Assembly (NCBI GenBank): GCA_017404585.1
Contig: JAFRCB010000118.1
Span: 1-5,050, forward strand
DNA: 5,050 nucleotides
DNA from: Lachnospiraceae bacterium
GTDB lineage: Bacteria > Bacillota > Clostridia > Lachnospirales > Lachnospiraceae
Direction: 5' to 3'
The position numbers and the translations under genes are program-made. This document shows positions 1 to 5,050 of this stretch, piece by piece (position 1 is the first letter of the stretch; every line of letters starts with the position of its first letter). The notes beneath the pieces were generated by a model that had not been told where the DNA came from, made no database searches, and saw nothing but the letters and a program-made list of their open reading frames with translations.

Positions 1-454
1 CATCGGAGAGCCCGCTCTGCATGATATTATTCCACGCAATGATATCGGAGTTTGTCACATCATTCCCACGGTAGATGTCCTCATTGATCGGACATACCGA
101 AAAATAATAGGTCACAGCTCCCCGGGCCGCCCAGTCCGCGGCTTTGGCATTGATATAAGACACATAATCATATGCAGTACCCGTATAGCCTGCGTCGTTG
201 ACTCCCATCAGAATGACTACAGCGGAATTGCTGCCGATATAGTCATCGACCTCCGGCACCGCAACGTCGCGCATCCAGTACAGGCCTTCCCCGACTTTGT
301 GAGCCCATATACATCCCTCATCCCCGACTGCCGCATGCAGATCTTCGGTCCTTGAGTCACCGATGATGACCATCTGCCTCTCGTCCGCATATACTGTCCT
401 GCTGCAAAGCAGCAGCAACACCGCAAGAATTAATAGAAACCTGAATTTTCTCAA
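1..454 (-). CDS. Secreted SGNH/GDSL-type hydrolase, second tandem copy (3' part beyond the window)
   Basis: Only the first 151 codons are inside the window; the gene continues past the left edge. The start is a TTG at 454-452, preceded by AAGGAG with a 5-base spacer. The next in-frame ATG is codon 28 and would remove the signal peptide, so TTG is the better choice. The protein opens with MRKFR, a hydrophobic stretch of about 12 residues and a signal peptidase site after VYA (residues 21-23). Block I of the SGNH fold is IIGDSRT with the predicted nucleophile Ser34. Block III is GVND at 84-87, with Asn86 expected in the oxyanion hole. The Asp-x-x-His block lies outside the window. By eye it matches the upstream SLH-bearing hydrolase at about 68 of 126 ungapped positions, so the pair is a tandem duplication. 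SGNH enzymes are usually esterases or lipases acting on acyl groups of sugars, lipids or peptidoglycan; the substrate here cannot be read. Whether this copy also ends in SLH repeats is unknown. The function class is fairly sure. Confidence 0.85.
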   Translation of the reverse strand, partial: MRKFRFLLILAVLLLLCSRTVYADERQMVIIGDSRTEDLHAAVGDEGCIWAHKVGEGLYWMRDVAVPEVDDYIGSNSAVVILMGVNDAGYTGTAYDYVSYINAKAADWAARGAVTYYFSVCPINEDIYRGNDVTNSDIIAWNNIMQSGLSD

Positions 455-459
455 AACCA

Positions 460-465
460 CTCCTT
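460..465 (-). promoter_or_regulatory. Ribosome binding site that fixes the TTG start of the second hydrolase
   Basis: AAGGAG lies 5 bases before TTG at 454. No ATG or GTG at a useful distance in this frame would keep the signal peptide, so this site decides the start. It sits in the 31-base gap after the stop codon of the upstream hydrolase, as expected for genes on one transcript. Confidence 0.75.
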
Positions 466-485
466 ATAGCTCCGTGATCAGCCCA

Positions 486-1598
486 TTACATCTTTCGTAT
501 TCTGTAAATGAAGGTCATACACTGCCCTCTTGTGCAGGGATCTGTGTCGCGGAAGGTTCCGTCAGAAAAACCTTTTGTGACTCTGCTTCCCGCAGCCCAC
601 AGCACTGCTTTCCGGTATGCTTCCGTGATCGGATCGGCAAATGGGCTCTGCGAAAGTCCCGGCTGCGGACGTCCGAGATATCGCCATATAAAAGTGCATA
701 TCTGTCCGCGTGTACATGTTCTGTCGACGCCGAAAGACCCGTCGCCGTAACCTTTTGTGATTCCTTTTTGATAAGCCCAAAGCACAGCCCTGTAATGAGG
801 GTGTGTTGTCGGAACATCATAAAACGGTGTCCTGCTTACCGATTTCGGAGCCGGCTTGCCCGCCAGCCGCCACAGGAACATGACTGCCTGGCTTCTGGTG
901 CATCCATCGTCAACCCCGAAAATGTTTGTTCCGGTATATCCGTCGGTAATCCCTCTCTGCACAGCCCAGTAAATCGGATAGTAAAACGGATGGGTTTTAT
1001 CCGTCATATCGTCGAACCCGTTGACAAACCTCCTGATCAGCGTAAAATATCTGCTGGTCGAATACTCCTTATAGTGAAGACCGTCGTAAGTATCTATCCC
1101 TGCAAGCATATGAGTATATATGTCGACGTATTTTACTTTGGATGACAAGCCTGCCTTCATCGCCTTATTCCATGCTTTTATGTCCGCATTTGTTATATCT
1201 TTCGGTTTATAAGCGGACTCAACGATCGGCGTTATGGAAAAATAATATGTGACGGCACCTTTTTTCGCCCACTCGGCGGCCTTGCTGTTCAGATACTCGC
1301 AGTATTCATCCGTGACCCAGAGATCTGCGCAGTCGTTCACTCCCATGAGAATGACAACTGCTGTGTTTTTTCCGATATTTTTCTCAATTGCAGGGATTCC
1401 GGTCTTCTTCATCCAGATGATGCCTTCTCCGACTTCATAGGACCATACACACCCTGAATCACCGACTGTGAGATGCATGTCCTCGGTCCTGGAATCACCC
1501 ACAATAATAAGCTTCCTTGTGTCCGCATGGACATTCTGTCCGAGAAGCAGAATGAAAAACATGGATATAAATAACAGCAGGAATTTGTTGATTTTCAT
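486..1598 (-). CDS. Secreted SGNH/GDSL-type hydrolase with three C-terminal SLH repeats
   Basis: This 370-residue exported protein is predicted to be an esterase-like enzyme attached to the cell wall. Residues 1-25 are a signal peptide (MKINK, a long hydrophobic core, cleavage after VHA). The SGNH domain covers about 28-195. Block I is IIVGDSRT with predicted nucleophile Ser36, block III is GVND at 86-89, and block V is DGLH with Asp172 and His175, so the catalytic set looks complete. Three SLH repeats follow at about 199-250, 258-311 and 319-370, each with a W-A-x-x-(x)-G/R-(I/V)-T-(D/K)-G pattern, a DG/N-x-F stretch and a CTR-(S/G)-Q signature at 233-237, 295-299 and 355-359. SLH domains of Gram-positive bacteria bind secondary cell-wall polymers, which would hold the enzyme at the surface. 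The start ATG is preceded by AAAGGAG with a 6-base spacer. The substrate is not evident; candidates are acetyl or other acyl esters on wall or plant polysaccharide. A related copy follows 31 bases downstream. Confidence 0.9.
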   Translation of the reverse strand: MKINKFLLLFISMFFILLLGQNVHADTRKLIIVGDSRTEDMHLTVGDSGCVWSYEVGEGIIWMKKTGIPAIEKNIGKNTAVVILMGVNDCADLWVTDEYCEYLNSKAAEWAKKGAVTYYFSITPIVESAYKPKDITNADIKAWNKAMKAGLSSKVKYVDIYTHMLAGIDTYDGLHYKEYSTSRYFTLIRRFVNGFDDMTDKTHPFYYPIYWAVQRGITDGYTGTNIFGVDDGCTRSQAVMFLWRLAGKPAPKSVSRTPFYDVPTTHPHYRAVLWAYQKGITKGYGDGSFGVDRTCTRGQICTFIWRYLGRPQPGLSQSPFADPITEAYRKAVLWAAGSRVTKGFSDGTFRDTDPCTRGQCMTFIYRIRKM

Positions 1599-1604
1599 AA
1601 ACTA

Positions 1605-1611
1605 CTCCTTT
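1605..1611 (-). promoter_or_regulatory. Ribosome binding site of the SLH hydrolase
   Basis: AAAGGAG lies 6 bases before ATG at 1598. The 85-base gap between the lipoprotein stop and this ATG holds no clear -35/-10 pair and no hairpin followed by a T run. Read-through from the upstream genes is therefore the simplest reading. Confidence 0.75.
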
Positions 1612-1683
1612 CAGACAAGCCTTTCAGCAATGCCCGCGATCTTTTCCGGCATCCGGCCTGCGTGCTCCTTCAGCAGATTTTTC

Positions 1684-2286
1684 TCAGCCCTGCTCACCTG
1701 ACTCCGCAGCTTCAGCGGCAGAATAACTGTATTCAAAGATAAGTGCGTCAGCCGCATGCTCCTTCTCATCTTCCCAGACGAGAGTCCAATCCTGAGGATT
1801 GAAAATAATTCTTCCTGTACCGTCTTCATAAACCGAAGTCTCGGACTCCACACTGCCATCTTCATTATATACGTAATCCTTTTTCACACAGTTTACGTAT
1901 TCGACAGTGAATGTGTCAGCGTTCATCTCTCCGCTCATGGTCCAGACACTGACTGCAGAATCTTCTTTACTCCAGGTGACTTTAAATTCAGCGTCACTCT
2001 TACCCGACGCGGATACTTCCATCTCCGCGCCGTCGGCGGCATAAGGCCCGATAAAATTCATTGTAGGGTTCTGGAACTCATCATCAGAGCTCACATTGCT
2101 CTCGCTTAATTCCGCTGCCCCTGCCGAATTCTGTGCTGCAGCGACAGCTTCCGGTGTCTGGGCCGGAGGGCTCGCTTCGCCCACAGGGTTATTATTCCCG
2201 CATGCAGCCACCGTAAGGACAAGTAACGATACAAAAAAAGCCTTGATTATCTTTTTAATAGTCTGTACCTCCGAAGAAAAATTCAT
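1684..2286 (-). CDS. Small acidic lipoprotein of unknown function
   Basis: The product is exported and lipid-anchored: a Lys-rich start (KKIIK at 11-15), a hydrophobic core and a lipobox VAAC with the predicted lipidated Cys29. A Pro/Ala/Ser-rich, disordered-looking linker fills about 31-72. A compact, probably beta-rich domain covers about 73-187, starting near NPTMNFIGPY and including VTWS, a single Cys133, YNEDGS and EDGTGRIIF. It ends in an Ala/Glu-rich tail. From memory of the style, similar lipoproteins occur in Lachnospiraceae, but I know of no assigned function and propose none. The ATG at 2286 overlaps the smpB stop by one base (TGATG), which suits translational coupling, but it has no good ribosome binding site. 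A strong CGGAGG lies inside the reading frame, 8 bases before an ATT (codon 10, 2259-2257). Starting there would give a typical short lipoprotein leader of 191 residues in total. Gene and export are well supported; the exact start is open. Confidence 0.82.
   Translation of the reverse strand: MNFSSEVQTIKKIIKAFFVSLLVLTVAACGNNNPVGEASPPAQTPEAVAAAQNSAGAAELSESNVSSDDEFQNPTMNFIGPYAADGAEMEVSASGKSDAEFKVTWSKEDSAVSVWTMSGEMNADTFTVEYVNCVKKDYVYNEDGSVESETSVYEDGTGRIIFNPQDWTLVWEDEKEHAADALIFEYSYSAAEAAESGEQG
2268..2273 (-). promoter_or_regulatory. Strong Shine-Dalgarno inside the annotated 5' end of the lipoprotein gene
   Basis: CGGAGG is followed by an 8-base spacer and then ATT AAA AAG. No ATG, GTG or TTG in the lipoprotein frame lies at a suitable distance downstream. 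Either ATT is used as a rare start codon, or the match is chance and the coupled ATG at 2286 is used. Confidence 0.4.
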
Positions 2287-2750
2287 CAGAATCTGCTCTT
2301 GAAATCTCTCTCCGCTTCTCTAAGCATATCCTTCTTCTGTATATCAGCACGCTTATCGTAGAGCTTCTTGCCCTTGGCAAGACCGATCTCGACCTTTACC
2401 AGGCTCCCCTTCAGATAGACAGAGAGCGGCATCAGCGTAAAGCCCTTCTCACGGATCTTCTCGCCAAGTTTTCTGATCTCACTTTTATGCATGAGAAGTT
2501 TTCTCGTACGCAGGGGATCCCTGTTGAAAATATTACCCTTCTCGTACGGTGAAATGTGCATTCCGACGATCGAAATCTGGCCCTGTTTGATTTCGACATA
2601 GGCTTCCTTGATCGAACAGTGTCCCATACGTATCGACTTTACTTCGGTGCCGGCCAGCTCAATACCGGCTTCAAATTTTTCAAGTATAAAATAATCGTGA
2701 TATGCCTTCTTGTTATTGGCAATCATTTTAATGCTGTTTCTCTCTGCCAT
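2286..2750 (-). CDS. smpB: SsrA (tmRNA)-binding protein SmpB
   Basis: SmpB binds tmRNA and brings it into the empty A site of ribosomes stalled on broken messages, starting trans-translation in the cytoplasm. Recognition is clear: N-terminal NKKAYHDYFI, then EAGIELAGTEVKSIR in the oligonucleotide-binding core, NRDPLRTRKLLMH in the middle, and the conserved VEIGLAKGKKLYDKR before a short C-terminal basic helix ending RDFKSRF. In the family the C-terminal tail enters the mRNA channel. I chose ATG at 2750 (154 residues, MAERN...) because GAGGA lies 6 bases upstream of it. The ATG at 2756 would abut that site and overlap the rnr stop as ATGA, giving 156 residues. The gene follows rnr by 2 bases with this start, the usual Firmicutes order. 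The tmRNA gene itself is not in the window. Its stop overlaps the next ATG. Nothing appears damaged. Confidence 0.96.
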   Translation of the reverse strand: MAERNSIKMIANNKKAYHDYFILEKFEAGIELAGTEVKSIRMGHCSIKEAYVEIKQGQISIVGMHISPYEKGNIFNRDPLRTRKLLMHKSEIRKLGEKIREKGFTLMPLSVYLKGSLVKVEIGLAKGKKLYDKRADIQKKDMLREAERDFKSRF

Positions 2751-2752
2751 GA

Positions 2753-4882
2753 TCATTCCTCATAAGATAGAAAATTATCCGGTCCCGGGTCCATACCAAA
2801 GTCGATGGTCCTCAAAGTCAGGTCCGCACCAATCATTATAACACGAACTGTATCTCCTAGACGATACTCTTTTCCGGATAGCCTGCCGACCATTGCCTGC
2901 TTATTGTCGTCGAAAATGTAATAATCATCGTCCATATCGAATACCCTGACGAGACCTTCGACAGTGTTGGGGAGTTCCACATAGATGCCCCAGCTGGTCA
3001 CCGACGAAATAATTCCCTCAAAGGATTCGCCGATATGCATGAGCATATACTGGGCTTTCTTGAGCTTGACCGTCTCTCTCTCGACCTCGGCAGCTCTCCT
3101 CTCTGTCATAGAGCTCTGCTCTGCAGCCTCATTAAGGATATCCTTATAATGCCTCTTTCGTTCTTCGGTCATCCGCCCTCTGATACAATCATGAATGATG
3201 CGGTGGATCTGAAGATCGGGATACCTTCTGATCGGCGACGTAAAATGACAGTAATACCGGGCTGCTAGTCCGAAGTGGCCGTCACAGGACGTAGAATACC
3301 TTGCCTGCTGCATGGAGCGGAGAATTATTCTGCTGATCATAGGCTCAGAAGGCTGCCCTTTTATCGCATTCAGAGTATTCTGTATCTCCTTCGGCGTGAT
3401 CTTCTGCTTTGTTTTCTGTATGCTGACTCCCTGCTTTCTTACAAATGCGAGCACGTTCTCGATCTTCTCCGGATCAGGGTCACCGTGAACGCGGTAGACA
3501 AATGGAATTTCAGCGGAGTGGAAGTGCTCGGCAACAGTCTCATTTGCAGTAAGCATGAAGTCCTCAATGATCCTGGTGGCGCAGTCAGCCTCCTCGGCGA
3601 TGATTTCTGTCGGAATCCCCTCCTCATCCAGTTTTACCTTGGCTTCCGGAAAGTCAAAGTCGATAGCACCGCGGCGCGTGCGCCGCGCCCGTATGAGAAG
3701 CGAGAGCTCAAGCATCTCCCGGAACATAGGAACGAACCTGCTGTACCTGTCCGTCAGCGCCTGATCATGGTCTTCAAGAATAGCCCGGACATCCGGATAA
3801 GTCATGCGCTCATCGACCCTGATTACGCTCTCCACGATGCGGTGGCCTTTCACCTTTCCGTTTTTGTCCAGCGTCATGATGCAGGACAGCGCAAGGCGGT
3901 CGCAGCCTGCATTCAGCGAACATATACCGTTCGACAGGCGCTCCGGCAGCATAGGTATCACCCGGTCTGCCAGGTATACTGATGTTCCCCGGCGGAGAGC
4001 TTCCCGGTCCAGGGCGGAGTTTTCCTGCACATAGTTGGATACGTCCGCGATGTGAACGCCTAGAATATAGTCCTCGCCCTCCTTTGTGAGTGAAACTGCA
4101 TCGTCCAGATCCTTGGCATCCGGTCCGTCAATAGTGACCATGGGCCACTCGCGGAGATCCTCTCTGCCTGCATAATCGCCCTCTATCACATGGTCAGGGA
4201 CCTTTTCCGCCTGATTAAGGACCCGCTCCGGAAAGACCATGGGCAATTCCATAGCTCTCGCTATAGAGAGAATGTCAGTCCCCGCCTCATCCTCGTGGCC
4301 GAGGATCTCGGTTATGACCCCTCTCGGATTCTCCCATCTGGAACCGTAGTCAGTGATCTTACATACGACTTTATCGCCGTTTCTGGCATCCTTTATCTTT
4401 TTCAGGTCAACAATAACGATCCTCGTGAATCCCGTATCGTCGGATATGACCCAGCCCTCAAAACGTTTCCTCCGGAAAGTGCCGACGACCTCTGTCGTGC
4501 CTCTTTCCACAACGCGAACAATCTTACCTTCGCGGTTCTTTCTGCCAAGACCGCTGTTCAGTATAACGACCTCCACTGTATCTTTGTTCACTGCATCGAG
4601 GGTGCGGTCCGACGCGATGAAAATGTCGTTCGAGCCTGCATCCTTCTCCTCGGCCGGCGTCACAAATCCGAAACCTCTGGAATTCTGTCTGAAGACACCG
4701 ATGACTCTCGGCAGCTGCTTACCCGCGTATGTATTCCGTGCAGAGTCCGATTGTTCAGCGCATTTTCTCCTGCCTCCCATTTTCGCTGCCTTTATGCCGC
4801 TTTTCTTATGGCCTGCCTTCGATGCGGAAACCGCTCTCTCTGCCAGATATTTCTTAAATTCTTTTCTGTGTTTTCTTTTCAT
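2753..4882 (-). CDS. rnr: Ribonuclease R (3'-5' exoribonuclease, RNB family)
   Basis: RNase R degrades RNA from the 3' end, including structured RNA and, with SmpB/tmRNA, messages freed from stalled ribosomes. Residues below count from ATG 4882 (709 residues). Two cold-shock-like RNA-binding domains lie at about 60-110 (GVFRQNSRGFGF, DIFI) and 131-195. The RNB catalytic domain is at about 240-565, with the metal-binding acidic motif TIDGPDAKDLDDA (Asp252, 258, 260, 261) and the conserved HFTSPIRRYPDLQIHR near 547-562. A C-terminal S1 domain covers about 618-695 (FEGIISSVTSWGIYVEL). The N-terminal winged-helix domain of many RNase R proteins is absent. In its place is a basic stretch with 16 Lys/Arg in residues 2-40. 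The usual Lys-rich C-terminal tail is also missing. The frame stays open to a GTG at 4969 (738 residues), but that GTG has no ribosome binding site, while ATG 4882 has a weak GGAA 6 bases upstream. The start is therefore less certain than the identity. Confidence 0.96.
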   Translation of the reverse strand: MKRKHRKEFKKYLAERAVSASKAGHKKSGIKAAKMGGRRKCAEQSDSARNTYAGKQLPRVIGVFRQNSRGFGFVTPAEEKDAGSNDIFIASDRTLDAVNKDTVEVVILNSGLGRKNREGKIVRVVERGTTEVVGTFRRKRFEGWVISDDTGFTRIVIVDLKKIKDARNGDKVVCKITDYGSRWENPRGVITEILGHEDEAGTDILSIARAMELPMVFPERVLNQAEKVPDHVIEGDYAGREDLREWPMVTIDGPDAKDLDDAVSLTKEGEDYILGVHIADVSNYVQENSALDREALRRGTSVYLADRVIPMLPERLSNGICSLNAGCDRLALSCIMTLDKNGKVKGHRIVESVIRVDERMTYPDVRAILEDHDQALTDRYSRFVPMFREMLELSLLIRARRTRRGAIDFDFPEAKVKLDEEGIPTEIIAEEADCATRIIEDFMLTANETVAEHFHSAEIPFVYRVHGDPDPEKIENVLAFVRKQGVSIQKTKQKITPKEIQNTLNAIKGQPSEPMISRIILRSMQQARYSTSCDGHFGLAARYYCHFTSPIRRYPDLQIHRIIHDCIRGRMTEERKRHYKDILNEAAEQSSMTERRAAEVERETVKLKKAQYMLMHIGESFEGIISSVTSWGIYVELPNTVEGLVRVFDMDDDYYIFDDNKQAMVGRLSGKEYRLGDTVRVIMIGADLTLRTIDFGMDPGPDNFLSYEE
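2757..2761 (-). promoter_or_regulatory. Ribosome binding site that decides the smpB start
   Basis: GAGGA lies within the last codons of rnr. It is directly adjacent to ATG 2756 but 6 bases from ATG 2750, so the second ATG is the better-placed start. Confidence 0.6.
3670..3687. repeat. GC-only perfect inverted repeat inside rnr
   Basis: Arms CGCGGCGC (3670-3677) and GCGCCGCG (3680-3687) are separated by two bases. On the minus strand it encodes part of an Arg-rich run in the RNB domain (RARRTRRG). It may form a stem in the mRNA, but it may equally follow from CGN arginine codons. Confidence 0.5.
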
Positions 4883-4981
4883 TATAAGTTCCGTTCTGTC
4901 CGTTTTTTGTAAAAATTCAATTGCTTTGCGGCCGACAATATTAGTGCGTGGCAGCGGTCCATCTCCCACTGAGACGAAAAT

Positions 4982-5003
4982 ACCCCTGCATATCTGCAGG
5001 GGT
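4982..5003 (-). terminator. Perfect 9-bp hairpin before rnr: possible terminator or leader hairpin
   Basis: Arms ACCCCTGCA and TGCAGGGGT flank a 4-base loop. On the minus strand it is followed by ATTTTCG, a weak four-T tract; on the plus strand no T run follows. It could terminate the gene lying to the right of the window, act as an attenuator for rnr, or be a 5' stem on an rnr transcript. The short T tract makes full termination doubtful. Confidence 0.5.
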
Positions 5004-5004
5004 C

Positions 5005-5034
5005 ATAGTACACAAATGCTGATACATCTGTCAG
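5005..5034 (-). promoter_or_regulatory. Candidate sigma-A promoter upstream of rnr
   Basis: CTGACA (5034-5029, five of six to TTGACA), an 18-base spacer, then TACTAT (5010-5005, four of six to TATAAT). Transcription would begin at the base of the 4982-5003 hairpin. The match is modest and may be chance. Confidence 0.3.
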
Positions 5035-5050
5035 TTGATGAATTTCATGA

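Noticed and set aside
217..426. 69-codon minus-strand ORF inside the partial second hydrolase
   Set aside because: It is out of frame with the TTG-initiated SGNH reading frame, which carries a signal peptide, GDSRT and GVND.
363..1145. 260-codon plus-strand ORF opposite the two hydrolases
   Set aside because: It is antisense to well-supported SGNH and SLH coding sequence, spans the gene boundary at 455-485, has no ribosome binding site, and its translation resembles no known family.
1611..1865. 84-codon minus-strand ORF overlapping the lipoprotein 3' end
   Set aside because: Most of it is an alternative frame of the lipoprotein gene. Only the last 13 codons lie outside, and they are treated as a weak leader-ORF possibility.
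3275..3982. 235-codon plus-strand ORF within rnr
   Set aside because: It is entirely antisense to the RNB domain, whose conserved motifs explain the sequence; the composition is typical of a shadow frame.
4883..4888. TATAAT overlapping the rnr ATG as a -10 box
   Set aside because: The nearest -35-like TTTACA is 21 bases away, and transcription would start inside the coding region; it is more likely start-codon context.
4190..4912. 240-codon plus-strand ORF opposite the 5' part of rnr
   Set aside because: It is antisense to the cold-shock domains of RNase R and shows no recognisable domain or ribosome binding site.
5031..5050. Possible C-terminal end of an upstream gene such as secG (…MKFIN, stop at 5033-5031)
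   Set aside because: secG often precedes rnr in Firmicutes and a hairpin follows this stop, but five codons are too few to identify a gene.

Overview
The window looks like a chromosomal segment of a Gram-positive anaerobe of the class Clostridia, most likely Lachnospiraceae or a close relative. Three things point there: the rnr-smpB pair in the Firmicutes order, strong AGGAG-type ribosome binding sites, and secreted SGNH hydrolases with the CTRGQ-type S-layer-homology (SLH) repeats common in that group. Base composition is moderate. This placement rests on protein style, not on a marker gene.

All real genes lie on the minus strand and read from right to left. From the right edge: about 170 bases of leader hold a perfect 9-bp hairpin and a possible promoter. 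Then come rnr (RNase R, 3'-5' exoribonuclease) and smpB (tmRNA-binding protein), a small acidic lipoprotein of unknown function, an SGNH hydrolase with three SLH repeats, and a second, paralogous SGNH hydrolase that runs off the left edge. Each junction is tight: 2 bases (or a 4-base overlap) between rnr and smpB, a 1-base overlap (TGATG) between smpB and the lipoprotein ATG, 85 bases before the first hydrolase and 31 bases between the two hydrolases. I see no convincing terminator between genes, so one transcript could cover all five.

The first two genes form a ribosome-rescue and RNA-decay module. SmpB delivers tmRNA to stalled ribosomes and RNase R degrades the defective message. The last three encode exported products: a lipid-anchored protein, then hydrolases made with signal peptides, at least one of which is held to the cell wall by SLH repeats. 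The link between the two halves is probably positional, but the tight coupling deserves a check.

I see no mobile element, CRISPR array, tRNA, rRNA or toxin-antitoxin system. The points most worth a second look are the lipoprotein start (a strong Shine-Dalgarno placed for an ATT codon), the RNase R that lacks the N-terminal helix-turn-helix and the basic C-terminal tail but has a basic N-terminus, the hairpin and leader before rnr, and the tandem hydrolase duplication whose second copy starts with TTG.
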